Below are positions 1 to 8,950 of a stretch of DNA of 64,000 bases, in pieces. Numbering within the stretch: position 1 is the first letter of the stretch; every line of letters starts with the position of its first letter. The stretch is from CBDBCK01 sp965203345 (lineage in GTDB: Bacteria; Chloroflexota; Dehalococcoidia; Lucifugimonadales; Lucifugimonadaceae). A program made the position numbers and the translations under genes. Location of the stretch: assembly GCA_965203345.1 (NCBI GenBank), contig CBDBCK010000028.1, forward strand, positions 124,001 to 188,000, read 5' to 3'. A model generated the notes under the pieces. It was not told where the DNA came from. It did no database searches and was given only the letters and a program-made list of their open reading frames with translations.

Positions 1-904
1 GCCAAGGAATACGCACTGATGCGCCCCTGTCAGATACTCCATATGAAAACTCTTTATAGGAAGCCGTCTCATGCAGTCCAGTTAACCGGCGTTCTATACC
101 TTCCCCGTAGTGGACTATATGCAGATCATGATTCCTTTTCAAGGCCTTGGCGGCATCAATACAGGCCTGGTAAGACTTGCGCATATCTACAGTGGAAAAG
201 TTGGTGTGACAACCTGCTCCATTCCAGTCACCCTCAATGGGTTTGGGGCTGAGTGTCGCGGATATAGAGTTGCCACTAAAACCTCTGAAATCTTCACCCA
301 GCCTGTACAGCAGCCATCTTGCCAGCCACACTTCGTCTGCAACAAGAGGAGCACCAATCGGACCTATTTGAAATTCCCATTGTCCCGGCATAACTTCGGC
401 GTTTATACCTGATATATGTATTCCTGCCGTTATACAAGCCTCCATGTGCTTATTAACAAGAGGCCTGCCGAACACCTCATCAGCTCCCACACCACAGTAG
501 TAACCTCCTTGAGGAGCGGGGAACCCATTATCAGGCCAACCCAGGGGCTTTATACCCTCATAGAGTGTATACTCCTGCTCCAGCCCGAACCACATATCAG
601 ATGAAGCGTACCGGTTTGCACTCTCAGCGCAGGCGTTGCGAGTGTTGCTTGGATGGGGCGTCATGTCCGTATTCAGAACCTCGCACATCACCAGCTTATT
701 AGTTGAACCGCGCAGAGGATCAGGTTTAACCAAAACGGGCTTCAGCACGCAGTCAGAGTTGCTTCCTTCAGCCTGCTCGGTAGACGAACCATCAAAGCCC
801 CATATCGGAGGGTCTTCTCCATCAAGCAATACTTTTGTCTTTGAGCGCAGTGTAGACGTAGGCTTACCACCGTCTATCCAGATATATTCCGCCATATAAG
901 GCAT
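1..904 (-). CDS. glnA: Glutamine synthetase type II (GSII), 3' end beyond the window
   Basis: Condenses ammonia with glutamate using ATP to give glutamine in the cytoplasm. About 301 codons are visible; the C-terminus lies outside the window. The reverse-strand translation has hallmarks of the short eukaryote-like GSII family rather than the usual 470-residue GSI: WGFDGSSTEQA near residue 35, WFGLEQEYTLYEG (metal-binding Glu pair) near 105, MPGQWEFQIGP, GDWNGAGCHTNFST and HYGEGIERRLTG. I chose the ATG at 904 because AAGGAAGGAG lies 7 nt upstream; an in-frame ATG at 895 is the alternative. It follows trpF on the same strand after 140 nt and probably has its own promoter. GSII is a minority bacterial form, so transfer is possible. 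Family call is firm. Confidence 0.93.
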   Translation of the reverse strand, partial: MPYMAEYIWIDGGKPTSTLRSKTKVLLDGEDPPIWGFDGSSTEQAEGSNSDCVLKPVLVKPDPLRGSTNKLVMCEVLNTDMTPHPSNTRNACAESANRYASSDMWFGLEQEYTLYEGIKPLGWPDNGFPAPQGGYYCGVGADEVFGRPLVNKHMEACITAGIHISGINAEVMPGQWEFQIGPIGAPLVADEVWLARWLLYRLGEDFRGFSGNSISATLSPKPIEGDWNGAGCHTNFSTVDMRKSYQACIDAAKALKRNHDLHIVHYGEGIERRLTGLHETASYKEFSYGVSDRGASVRIPW

Positions 905-1044
905 TCGGGGACTCCTTCCTTACCCTTTGTTTTAAACACGCAATAAATTCAGTCTACCATTTACCACCCGGTTGTCATCCTAATTGAACAGAATGCCGAA
1001 CTCGCAAACAAGATTCCACTCTCTGCTTTGTTACTGCTTACGAC

Positions 1045-1776
1045 TTACGACTTTAGAGCCATTTGCGCCTTTTTAGCAGAACGTATGAAGTCGTTTATTC
1101 TTTGAGGACTTTTTACACCATCTGTCTCTACTCCAGATGCAACGTCTACGCCCCAAGGAACAACCGTGCGGACAACCTCTCTAACGTTTTCTGGGGTCAG
1201 TCCTCCAGCTAATAACACCCCTGCACGGTTCGCTATATTTTTGACCACGCCCCAATCCCACTGTTTTCCTGTTCCACCTGCAGCAGAGGCATCGTACCTA
1301 TCCAAAATCACCATACGTCCCTTACTTAAATGAAGATCCGTTTCCGTCGCCAATTGTTCCAAATCCTCGGGCTGCCTATATCGCAACTGGCGCACAATGG
1401 GCAGCCTTATATTAGAGATGTAGTCCTCATTTTCTTCTCCACAGAGTTGCACAAAGTCAAGACTTGTCTCACGGGAAACCTTGTTGACCCAGCCCATTTC
1501 TTGATTCCGAAACAGACCGACGAAAAAAGGGAGAGGGTGGTTGGGAATATCCGCTGTTTTGACGTCTCTAATGATCTTAACAGCTTGATCTAGAGAGATA
1601 TGTCTACGAACTCCATCTACGAAGTTGAACCCCAAAAAATGAGCTCCAGATTTGGCAGCCGCAACACCTGCCTCCGAGCTCATCATGCCGCATATCTTTA
1701 TGGGTAGACATTCCTGAACTTTTTTTGACAAACGCGTCTCCACAATTCGCCTTGCAGTCTCATAGCCTGCCTTCAC
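1045..1776 (-). CDS. trpF: Phosphoribosylanthranilate isomerase
   Basis: Isomerises N-(5'-phosphoribosyl)anthranilate to the carboxyphenylamino-deoxyribulose phosphate, the third tryptophan step. It is a single TIM barrel of 243 residues. IKICGMM (first strand with the catalytic Cys) lies near residue 27, LLAGGLTPENV near 190 and GVDVASGVE (phosphate loop) near 210. It is the last gene of the trp operon; the GTG start is 3 nt after the trpC stop, suggesting translational coupling. The GTG start leaves about 25 extra residues before the barrel; a TTG at codon 16 is an alternative. No trpB or trpA follows, so tryptophan synthase must be encoded elsewhere. Confidence 0.95.
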   Translation of the reverse strand: MKAGYETARRIVETRLSKKVQECLPIKICGMMSSEAGVAAAKSGAHFLGFNFVDGVRRHISLDQAVKIIRDVKTADIPNHPLPFFVGLFRNQEMGWVNKVSRETSLDFVQLCGEENEDYISNIRLPIVRQLRYRQPEDLEQLATETDLHLSKGRMVILDRYDASAAGGTGKQWDWGVVKNIANRAGVLLAGGLTPENVREVVRTVVPWGVDVASGVETDGVKSPQRINDFIRSAKKAQMALKS

Positions 1777-1779
1777 TTT

Positions 1780-2583
1780 TCAGTACCCTTTCAACGATTG
1801 GATGAAGTCAAAAGCTGTGCAGCTCTGCTTCATCAATGACTCTCCGACCAATATGGCGTCTGCACCTGCGTCAAACATACGCATGGCGTCGTTTGCATTT
1901 TTTATACCGCTTTCAGCAACCGTCATTATACTACTCGGGACGAGCGGAGCTAAACATTCAAAATTTTCAAGTCGGGTCTGCAAAGTCTTAAGGTTTCTAT
2001 TATTAATCCCCAGAATATCCACTTCCAATTCCAGAGCTTCGGTCATTTCTTGTTCATCATGTACTTCCATCAAAACGTCCATCCCCATCTCACGCGCCTC
2101 ATCTGTCAAATCTGCGCACTCTGAAGACTCTAATACGGCCATTATCAGTAGCACAGCGTCCGCACCAGCCGCTCTTGCTTCAAGCAGTTGACGGCTTGTG
2201 AATATAAAATCCTTCCTCAATACGGGTACCGAGTAAGTCTGCGAAACGTCTTTGGCTTTAGTCAAATCCTCTAGTGAGCCATAGAAATGGTTTTCTTCTG
2301 TAAGAACTGATATAGCAGCAGCTCCTGCTTTACAGTAAGCAACAGCCGTCTCTACAGGGTTCAAATCCCTCTTCATGATGCCCGCGGATGGGGAGGCGCG
2401 CTTCATCTCAGCTATCACAGCGCGTTTGCTTTGGGCAGACAGAGAGGCTGCAAACCCTATGGGCGGTAGAGCGGACTCCATTTTGTCTCGCAAGTATGAG
2501 ACAGGATACGCACGTCGATCTTGCTCCAAGAGGGCTTTCTTGGAAGTAATTATTCTCTTGAGAGTTCCTGTAGTTTTCTTCAT
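1780..2583 (-). CDS. trpC: Indole-3-glycerol phosphate synthase
   Basis: Closes the indole ring, converting carboxyphenylamino-deoxyribulose phosphate to indole-3-glycerol phosphate. At 267 residues it is the usual monofunctional length. Motifs visible are VIAEMKRASPSAG (catalytic Lys/Glu region) near residue 57, VLRKDFIF near 120, GINNRNLKT near 190 and AESGIKNANDA near 225, with the phosphate-binding end DAILVGESLM. It lies 76 nt downstream of trpD and 3 nt upstream of trpF on the same strand. No separate promoter is evident in the 76-nt gap. No defects are seen. Confidence 0.96.
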   Translation of the reverse strand: MKKTTGTLKRIITSKKALLEQDRRAYPVSYLRDKMESALPPIGFAASLSAQSKRAVIAEMKRASPSAGIMKRDLNPVETAVAYCKAGAAAISVLTEENHFYGSLEDLTKAKDVSQTYSVPVLRKDFIFTSRQLLEARAAGADAVLLIMAVLESSECADLTDEAREMGMDVLMEVHDEQEMTEALELEVDILGINNRNLKTLQTRLENFECLAPLVPSSIMTVAESGIKNANDAMRMFDAGADAILVGESLMKQSCTAFDFIQSLKGY

Positions 2584-2659
2584 TTACAATATACGGCTAA
2601 AAATCTGCCTTGATCTAATATGCCCTACTCCCGTGTTTTGTTCAATGTTGGAGGGACTA

Positions 2660-3730
2660 TTACGAGCTATATTTAGACGCATCAACCAGAAGACGTAGCT
2701 TTTCTTTCGCTTTCCCGGATGTTATAGACTGTTTAGCCTTCTCAGCTCCGTCTTGGAAACTGTTGGCGATTCCGGCAGCAGTTAAAGCGGCGGCGGCGTT
2801 GATAACTACAGAGATATAGGCCGACCTTTCTGGAGAAGGAGGGGCGTTATGTTCTGATCCTTTTCCTTCAAGAACGTCCCGTATAATAGCGGCGCTTTCC
2901 TCTGCCGACATTGCAGACAGATGATTTCGGTCTCCCTCGGGGAGACCGAAATCAGCAGGACGAGTCCTTCTTCTTTTAAGGCTTGACGCAGTTACCTGAT
3001 ACATAAGAGTAGCCCCTTGAACATCTATCTCGTCTGCGCCCGATTCAGCATTTATCACAAGAGAGTAGTCTGTTCCAAGCAAGGTAAGCGCTTGAGCCAA
3101 TTTTTCCGCAACTTTTCTTGAGGATGCACCTATCAACTGTCTTTTAACTTTTGCTGGATTGACAAGAGGACCCAACACATTGAACACTGTAGGCACGCCT
3201 ATTTCCCGTCGTACCGTGGCCACGCGCTTCATTCCAGGATGAAATTCTGGCGCAAACATAAAAAATATGCCTGCCTTTTTCAGGCATTCCGCCGCTGATT
3301 TGCTTCCACCTTCTATGGTAACTCCCAAGGCTTCAAGTACGTCCGCAGAGCCGGTTGAACTTGTTACAGAACGGTTGCCGTGCTTGGCGACAAGGGCGCC
3401 AGAGCCGGCAGCTACTATCGCCGCGGCAGTGGATATATTGAACCAATTTTTACCGTCGCCTCCGGTTCCGGCGGTGTCCACCAAAGGCAAAGATAAACCG
3501 GAAATGGATTCTACCCTAACGGCACCCTGCATCATCGCAGACGCCATGCCCGCTATCTCTTCCGGTGTTTCATCTTTCATCTTCAGAGCTATGAGTAACG
3601 CTGCCACCTGTGTATGAGAAGCCTCACCGCGCATTATAGAGGTCATAGCTTCCAACGCTTCCCTCATTGAAAGGTCCCTCTTGTCCTGAGCGATCACATG
3701 TATAGCGTCTTGAATAATGCTCACACTCAA
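2660..3730 (-). CDS. trpD: Anthranilate phosphoribosyltransferase
   Basis: Transfers the phosphoribosyl group from PRPP to anthranilate. At 356 residues it is typical. DTAGTGGDGKNWFNISTA (the PRPP-binding GTGGD loop) lies near residue 87, KHGNRSVTSSTGSAD near 115 and FNVLGPLVNPA near 183. The start is a TTG whose last two bases lie in the trpG TGA stop (4-nt overlap, tight coupling); a GTG two codons later is possible. The coding sequence contains a long inverted repeat at 2922-2954 (separate entry). A typical enzyme otherwise. Confidence 0.95.
   Translation of the reverse strand: MSVSIIQDAIHVIAQDKRDLSMREALEAMTSIMRGEASHTQVAALLIALKMKDETPEEIAGMASAMMQGAVRVESISGLSLPLVDTAGTGGDGKNWFNISTAAAIVAAGSGALVAKHGNRSVTSSTGSADVLEALGVTIEGGSKSAAECLKKAGIFFMFAPEFHPGMKRVATVRREIGVPTVFNVLGPLVNPAKVKRQLIGASSRKVAEKLAQALTLLGTDYSLVINAESGADEIDVQGATLMYQVTASSLKRRRTRPADFGLPEGDRNHLSAMSAEESAAIIRDVLEGKGSEHNAPPSPERSAYISVVINAAAALTAAGIANSFQDGAEKAKQSITSGKAKEKLRLLVDASKYSS
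2922..2954. repeat. Long perfect hairpin inside trpD
   Basis: A 15-bp perfect stem with a 3-nt loop (left arm 2922-2936, right arm 2940-2954), seen by pairing the arms directly. It encodes ordinary TrpD residues (FGLPEGDRN region), so it is compatible with coding, but in the trp transcript it could fold into a very stable hairpin. No T-run follows in either direction, so it is not a canonical terminator. Function unknown. Confidence 0.75.
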
Positions 3731-4326
3731 CTATCTACTCTTTTCATCTCAGCTGTATCCATCTCCAAAAAGTTCTCAAGGATATCTTTACCTGACTCGG
3801 TGTATATGGATTCCGGGTGAAACTGCACACCTTGTACATTGAAACGCTTGTGCTTGATTCCCATAATCAAGCCATCATCCGTCTCGGCGGTTATCTCCAG
3901 TTCCTTGGGCAACGAAGCTCTATCAATAACCAGAGAATGGTACCTCACCGCTAGAAAATGCTGAGGTATACCCTCGAAAAGCCCTTGCCCGTCGTGTTTC
4001 ACGGGTGATGTTTTGCCGTGCCTAATCTCATCTGCCTGAACTATAGTCGCCCCGTACGTCGCTCCCACGCATTGATGTCCCAAACATACACCCATTATCG
4101 GAACCTTCCCTCCAAAAAATCGGACCGCCTCCATAGATAATTCAGCGTTCTCCGGTCTTGATGGACCTGGCGATATGATCACCTTGTCTGGATCAATATC
4201 TACAAGCTCTTCAAGGGATAAGTCGCTACTTCGTACAACTATGGTCCTAGCACCTAGCTCTTCAAGATATTGAAAGAGGTTATAGGTGAAGCTGTCGTAG
4301 TTATCTATAAGAAGAACGCCGCTCAT
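3727..4326 (-). CDS. trpG: Anthranilate synthase glutamine amidotransferase subunit
   Basis: Releases ammonia from glutamine for TrpE, which makes anthranilate from chorismate. It is a class I glutamine amidotransferase of 199 residues. IDNYDSFTYNL is at the N-terminus, the oxyanion and nucleophile elbow MGVCLGHQCVG carries the catalytic Cys near residue 80, and VQFHPES carries the catalytic His and Glu near 168. Its ATG overlaps the trpE stop (ATGA) and its stop overlaps trpD, so trpE-trpG-trpD are coupled. The dual-use possibility (PabA activity) cannot be excluded; no separate pabA is seen here. Confidence 0.96.
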   Translation of the reverse strand: MSGVLLIDNYDSFTYNLFQYLEELGARTIVVRSSDLSLEELVDIDPDKVIISPGPSRPENAELSMEAVRFFGGKVPIMGVCLGHQCVGATYGATIVQADEIRHGKTSPVKHDGQGLFEGIPQHFLAVRYHSLVIDRASLPKELEITAETDDGLIMGIKHKRFNVQGVQFHPESIYTESGKDILENFLEMDTAEMKRVDS

Positions 4327-5867
4327 TGTTGAGCAAACTCTGCTATCTCTATGGCTCTCGCTAACGCGCTCATCTTTTGTAGGGTTTCTTTGTACTCAGC
4401 GTCAGGTTGGGAATCAGCTACTATGCCTCCACCCGCCTGTAAATAAGCCACTCCATCTTTAACTATGAGGGTTCGCAGGGCTATACAGGTGTCCATCTCC
4501 CCCGAATAGGAGAACCACCCCACGGCACCCGCGTACGCACCTCTTTTTACGGGCTCAAGTTCGGATATAAGTTGCATAGCTCTTATCTTCGGAGCGCCGG
4601 ATACGGTTCCGGCTGGAAACGCTGAGCGAAGGGCGTCGAATTGATCGGCATCAGGTGAGAGCTTGCCGGTTACATGCGACACGATGTGCATTACATGAGA
4701 GTAGCGTTCTATTTCCATCTGCTGAGTTACGCGCACGGTTCCCGGGATTCCAACGCGCCCGACGTCGTTCCTGCCCAAATCTAGTAGCATTACGTGTTCT
4801 GCTATCTCCTTCTCGTTCTCCATAAGCTCTTTCTCAAAGATGTCATCTTCCTCTTGGGTGGCACCTCTAGGCGCTGTTCCCGCTATAGGGTGAACCGCCA
4901 TCTCTCCACCTTTCACGGACGCGAGAAGTTCAGGAGAAGCCCCTATAATCTGGAAGGTACAAAAATCAAGGAAAAACATATAGGGAGACGGGTTTATGCT
5001 TCTAAGCGCTCTGTAGATATCCAGAGGAGGTGCAGTTATACGTCTTGTAAGCCTTTGAGATACCACAACCTGTATCAGCTCTCCTATCCGAATGTTACGC
5101 TTACACTCGTTTACTATTGACTCGTACCGTTCTCTCGTCATGTTTGCAAAGTACGCACCGAAAGGATCTTTCGGCGGCGGCGCCCCTTTGCAGACCACGT
5201 CAACAGCATCAAAGCACGGTTCAAGGTGCGAGGGTGGAGCACCTAACAGACGCTTTTGCGGCATAAGTGATCCGTCGAGAACGTCCACAATCTCCCCGAT
5301 TCTCTTTGTGGCTGCGTTGTAGGCCGCGGCGGGGTCGTCTTCTACCCTTGCGTTTACAACGGCTATCATTTCTTGCTTAAGATGATCGAATATCAGGAGA
5401 GCGTCGGTCAGAAGCAGTATTGACTCTGGAATATCCATCCCCAAAGGTTCTTGTGATATGGGTGGCACGACCGGCTCAAAATGACGTACAGCGTCATACG
5501 ATATATAACCAAGTGCGCCTCCTGTAAAACTGGGGAGTTCCGGTGAGTGAGCATATTTCAGCGATTCCATCTTGGTGGTGAAAACCTTAAGCGGATCGCT
5601 TTCACCATCTTTTTGGCCTAGCCCCGTTCTTATGGTGTCTGTATGCCATGCTCCCAAAAACGAATATCTCGCTTGCCTCTCTCCTCCCTCAACGGACTCA
5701 AGTAAGAAGGACGGTTGCTTCCCACCGTCACGAATCTTCAAGTACGCAGAAACGGGGGTCTCCATATCTCCACTGAATCGCGTATAAACGGGTATCAGGT
5801 TGGCCGTTTGAGCTAAACGTCTGAATTCCGGCCCGCTGGGCGAGATAGCTAGGCGCGAGTGCTCCAT
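4323..5867 (-). CDS. trpE: Anthranilate synthase component I
   Basis: Converts chorismate plus ammonia to anthranilate, the committed step. At 514 residues it is normal. The N-terminal region contains SFLLESVEGG near residue 54, the LLES element that binds tryptophan for feedback inhibition. The C-terminal chorismate-binding domain has IRIGELIQVVVSQR, PIAGTAPRGAT near 330, LMENEKEIAEHVMLLDLGRND and FPAGTVSGAPKIRA. It lies 15 nt downstream of trpS and overlaps trpG by 4 nt. Presence of the LLES element predicts an allosterically regulated enzyme. Confidence 0.97.
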   Translation of the reverse strand: MEHSRLAISPSGPEFRRLAQTANLIPVYTRFSGDMETPVSAYLKIRDGGKQPSFLLESVEGGERQARYSFLGAWHTDTIRTGLGQKDGESDPLKVFTTKMESLKYAHSPELPSFTGGALGYISYDAVRHFEPVVPPISQEPLGMDIPESILLLTDALLIFDHLKQEMIAVVNARVEDDPAAAYNAATKRIGEIVDVLDGSLMPQKRLLGAPPSHLEPCFDAVDVVCKGAPPPKDPFGAYFANMTRERYESIVNECKRNIRIGELIQVVVSQRLTRRITAPPLDIYRALRSINPSPYMFFLDFCTFQIIGASPELLASVKGGEMAVHPIAGTAPRGATQEEDDIFEKELMENEKEIAEHVMLLDLGRNDVGRVGIPGTVRVTQQMEIERYSHVMHIVSHVTGKLSPDADQFDALRSAFPAGTVSGAPKIRAMQLISELEPVKRGAYAGAVGWFSYSGEMDTCIALRTLIVKDGVAYLQAGGGIVADSQPDAEYKETLQKMSALARAIEIAEFAQQ

Positions 5868-5882
5868 ACCGTCTGTTATCCC

Positions 5883-6890
5883 TCAGCGTAAAAGCAGCGA
5901 GGATGAAGGAAGACGCATGGCAGTGTAGGTCATTTCCATAGTCTCTTGGGCTATAGTGCGAGATCTTTCAGTGCCGCTTATTAGAGCATCCCTGACCATG
6001 TCCAAATTTTGTTCGTATCGTGCTCTGTGTTCACGTATAGGCTCAAGGAAACGGTTCAGTGCTTCAGTAAGAGCACTTTTTACCTCAACGTCGCCTATTC
6101 TGCCTGCGCGATATCGCTCTTTGAAATCTTCCACTTGGTCTTTATCATCATTGAAGGCATCATGATACTGAAAGACAGGGTTCCCTTCCACGGTACCTGG
6201 GTCGGTAGCGTGTATACGTTTAGGGTCTGTGTACATTGAGCGAACTTTCTCTTTTACAGTTTGAGGGTCGTCGGACAGCAAAATAACATTGCCTCTCGAT
6301 TTAGACATTTTGGCCTTGCCATCAATGCCGGAAAGTCTGCCTACTCTTCCGACCAAAGTTTCTGGTTCGGGGAACACCTCGCCAAAAATTCCGTTGAACT
6401 TGCGAGCTATCTCCCTTGTCATTTCGATATGTGGTGCTTGATCTTCCCCTACCGGTACGAGATGACTTCGAGGTAAAAGTATATCGGCGACCTGACTCAT
6501 AGGGTAATTGAAAAAGCCTACCGTCTTTTGTTCTTGCCTCAGCTGTGACAGTTCACCTTTCAAGGTAGGGTTGCGTTCAAGCATACCCAAAGGCGTTATA
6601 AAAGATAGGAGCATCATCAATTCTGCATGCTCGGGCACACCGGATTGAACCACGAAGCTAGACTGATCAGGATTGAGACCTACCGACAGCCAGTCAAGAG
6701 CAACCTCCAATGTAGAACGGCGAATCAGCTCCATGTCGTGGAAATGATCGGCTATAGCTTGGTAATCCGCTATCAGAAAATGGCAGTCGTATTCATCCTG
6801 AAGTTTGACCCATTGTTCCAAGGCTCCCACGTAATGGCCAAGGTGTAAAGAACCTGTAGGACGTATTCCGGTGAGTATTCGTTTAGGCAA
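5883..6890 (-). CDS. trpS: Tryptophanyl-tRNA synthetase
   Basis: Charges tRNA-Trp with tryptophan; a class I synthetase. The HIGH-type motif TGSLHLGHYVGAL is near residue 10 and KMSKSRGN near 195. I chose the TTG at 6890: AGGAG lies 5 nt before it, and the resulting start MPKRILTGIRPTG matches the family. An ATG four codons upstream (6902) has no ribosome binding site. It is the first gene of the trp operon, 15 nt ahead of trpE, which ties charging and synthesis of tryptophan into one transcript. Confidence 0.95.
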   Translation of the reverse strand: MPKRILTGIRPTGSLHLGHYVGALEQWVKLQDEYDCHFLIADYQAIADHFHDMELIRRSTLEVALDWLSVGLNPDQSSFVVQSGVPEHAELMMLLSFITPLGMLERNPTLKGELSQLRQEQKTVGFFNYPMSQVADILLPRSHLVPVGEDQAPHIEMTREIARKFNGIFGEVFPEPETLVGRVGRLSGIDGKAKMSKSRGNVILLSDDPQTVKEKVRSMYTDPKRIHATDPGTVEGNPVFQYHDAFNDDKDQVEDFKERYRAGRIGDVEVKSALTEALNRFLEPIREHRARYEQNLDMVRDALISGTERSRTIAQETMEMTYTAMRLPSSSLLLR

Positions 6891-6934
6891 AAAACTCCTC
6901 ATGGATTGTAATTGTAAATATTACGTGTTCAATG

Positions 6935-6954
6935 TGATCTACGGCTTCAGATCA
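6935..6954. promoter_or_regulatory. Operator-like inverted repeat upstream of trpS
   Basis: TGATCT and AGATCA arms separated by 8 nt, about 45 nt upstream of the trpS start. Position and symmetry suit a repressor site in the trp operon promoter, but six-base arms can arise by chance and no regulator gene is adjacent. Confidence 0.25.
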
Positions 6955-7222
6955 AAGTATAAGGTTTAGACGTCAATATATATCGGGACAGCTAGCGCCT
7001 CATCTCTTATATTGCCTACAAATGATCCCTTATGAGGAGTAATTTTCCAACCGCGTGGAAATGTCAAAATTTCGCTTGACAAGCTAGAAAGTCATGCACG
7101 TCGCTAGAGTTTCCTGAAATCTTGAGGAGACATAATCTTCATAGGTTAGGGAGTGGTTCGTGAAAAACAAGCACGCCCTAAAGATGATCCAATGGCATAA
7201 GCTTGCTTTATACATATCCGGC

Positions 7223-7250
7223 GCAGGATCTTAATCGCAGGATCTTAATC
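7223..7250. repeat. 14-bp tandem repeat, two copies
   Basis: GCAGGATCTTAATC occurs twice in direct succession in non-coding DNA. Probably a small slippage duplication; no function inferred. Confidence 0.9.
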
Positions 7251-7453
7251 CATGTCTCTCTAGAGATGGCAAACCAGATTTATGGGTGTTAGACTCTATT
7301 ATCTATACAGGGTTCGTACAAAAATTAACGTAGACACTTTAGAACTGCAATAGTTTATTACCATACAAAGAAACATAGTAATGATCACATTAGCCGCTAA
7401 TACGAAGTCGCTAACCTTTGGATTGAAAGGTAAACATTTCGTATCGCCTTGAT

Positions 7454-8047
7454 ATGGAGAACAAGTTGGAAATTTTTACAAGGGAAGAAGCAATGGAACT
7501 CCTCCGGCGCTATACGAAGAGCGCCCACCTGATACGACATGCTATAGCGGTTGAGGCGGCCATGAGACAGTTCTCAAAAAAGTTGGGCGAAAACAAGGAA
7601 AAATGGGGAATTATAGGGTTGTTGCACGACGTGGACTACGAACTTTATCCCGAAGAGCACTGCATTAAGTGCCGCGATCTATTATTAGCAGAAGGGTTAC
7701 CGCTGGATTGGATACGTTCAATCCAGAGCCACGGCTGGCAGGTAATACCAGGCGTAGAGGAAAAACCAATAGAGCGTATGGAGTGGGTTCTCTATACGGT
7801 TGACCAACTAACAGGCTTGATTTCAGCGACGACACTTGTTCGTCCTTCCAAAAGTCTTACAGACTTGGAATCAAAGTCGGTGCGTAAGAAATGGAAAGAC
7901 AAGAGTTTTGCAGCCAACGTAGACCGATCGGTGATACAACGCGGGTTGGACGCGCTTGGCATGGAACTGAACGAGGCTATCACCGAGACTATAGCCGGAA
8001 TGAGAATTATGGCGGACGCATTAGAGTTAAACGGACCAAGACAGTGA
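7454..8047 (+). CDS. HD-domain metal-dependent phosphohydrolase
   Basis: A 197-residue protein of the HD superfamily, which cleaves phosphate esters of nucleotides or similar small molecules using bound metal. The HD signature is complete: a His in LIRHAIAVE near residue 28, HDVDYELYPEEH near 59-70, and a later Asp in YTVDQLTGL near 117. It resembles the short stand-alone HDIG-type proteins common in bacteria, whose substrate is unknown. It is a single gene with no obvious operon partner; the next gene starts 117 nt downstream. I cannot assign a substrate. Confidence 0.8.
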   Translation: MENKLEIFTREEAMELLRRYTKSAHLIRHAIAVEAAMRQFSKKLGENKEKWGIIGLLHDVDYELYPEEHCIKCRDLLLAEGLPLDWIRSIQSHGWQVIPGVEEKPIERMEWVLYTVDQLTGLISATTLVRPSKSLTDLESKSVRKKWKDKSFAANVDRSVIQRGLDALGMELNEAITETIAGMRIMADALELNGPRQ

Positions 8048-8164
8048 ATTTAGATATGAGACACCACCTGTTTCTACGTTCCAGAAGGTGAGACTCTCGA
8101 TTCATTCCAAGTGGTTTGCCACGATGAATTGATACAAAGCCGGAGAATAACCAGGCAATGACCA

Positions 8165-8758
8165 ATGACTAGTTCCAATATACCTACAAAAGACGGTCTG
8201 CCTATGCTCGCCTTCAACTCAATACAAGAATGGGAAGAGTGGCTTGACCAGTACCACTCGGAGTCAAAAGGGTTATGGTTGCGTATTTACAAAAAAGCCT
8301 CTAGAGTGGAATCTATAGATTACGCCCAGGCTTTAGAGGTCGCTCTCTGCTACGGATGGATAGATTCTCAGAAAGGTTCTCTGGACAGTCAATCGTGGTT
8401 GCAGCGATTCACTCCCCGTCGCGCTAACAGCGTATGGTCTAAGGTGAATACGAAACATATAGAGCGGCTGTTGAAAGAAGGTAGAATGAAGCCGGCAGGT
8501 CTTCAAGAGGTTGAGAAAGCAAAAAAAGACGGTAGGTGGGACAGAGCCTACTCATCGCCCGGAAATTTCGTCGTGCCAGCTGACCTGCTGCAGGAGCTTG
8601 ATAAGCGTCCTCAAGCGAAGAGGTTCTTTGAGACTTTGAACAAAAAGAACGTTTATGCTATTACGCAACGGTTAGAGTGGGTAAAGCGCCCGGCTACGCG
8701 AGTGAGGCGAATGCAAGAGATTCTTGCTATGCTTGAGCGTGGAGATAAACTTTACTGA
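8165..8758 (+). CDS. YdeI/OmpD-associated family protein
   Basis: A 197-residue cytoplasmic protein of the YdeI-like family. Evidence is the N-terminal core: EWEEWLDQYHSESKGLWLRI, then DYAQALEVALCYGWIDSQKG and FTPRRANSVWSKVN, followed by a basic C-terminal part containing TRVRRMQEILAMLERG. Family members have been linked to antimicrobial peptide tolerance in some bacteria, but the molecular activity is unsettled. It stands alone on the plus strand, 190 nt before ppk2. Family confidence is high, function low. Confidence 0.85.
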   Translation: MTSSNIPTKDGLPMLAFNSIQEWEEWLDQYHSESKGLWLRIYKKASRVESIDYAQALEVALCYGWIDSQKGSLDSQSWLQRFTPRRANSVWSKVNTKHIERLLKEGRMKPAGLQEVEKAKKDGRWDRAYSSPGNFVVPADLLQELDKRPQAKRFFETLNKKNVYAITQRLEWVKRPATRVRRMQEILAMLERGDKLY

Positions 8759-8950
8759 TACCTTATGAGGCATTTTCAGAGAGAAGCCGGTGCCTGCCCC
8801 GTAGTTGTGGCTTGTTTATTAAGAGCCTTGAGTAGTACGGCTTCTTGCGCGATGCTCTATCCTTTTAGGAAGGAATAACGTCTCAACATCGTCTGCATAT
8901 CGCTGCGCCTGATTGCTTAATAATTGCTTAATAGTTGAAGAAGAACTGAC

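Larger units (their letters stand above)
6891..7453. other. Non-coding divergent intergenic region
   Basis: About 560 nt between trpS (minus) and the HD-domain gene (plus) without a credible gene on either strand. It must hold promoters for both directions. I found no T-box consensus ahead of trpS and no leader peptide with Trp codons that I could support. The only structures I can point to are the inverted repeat at 6935-6954 and the 14-bp tandem repeat at 7223-7250. Confidence 0.6.

Noticed and set aside
6891..7453. T-box or Trp leader peptide ahead of trpS
   Set aside because: No T-box consensus and no short frame with tandem Trp codons found.
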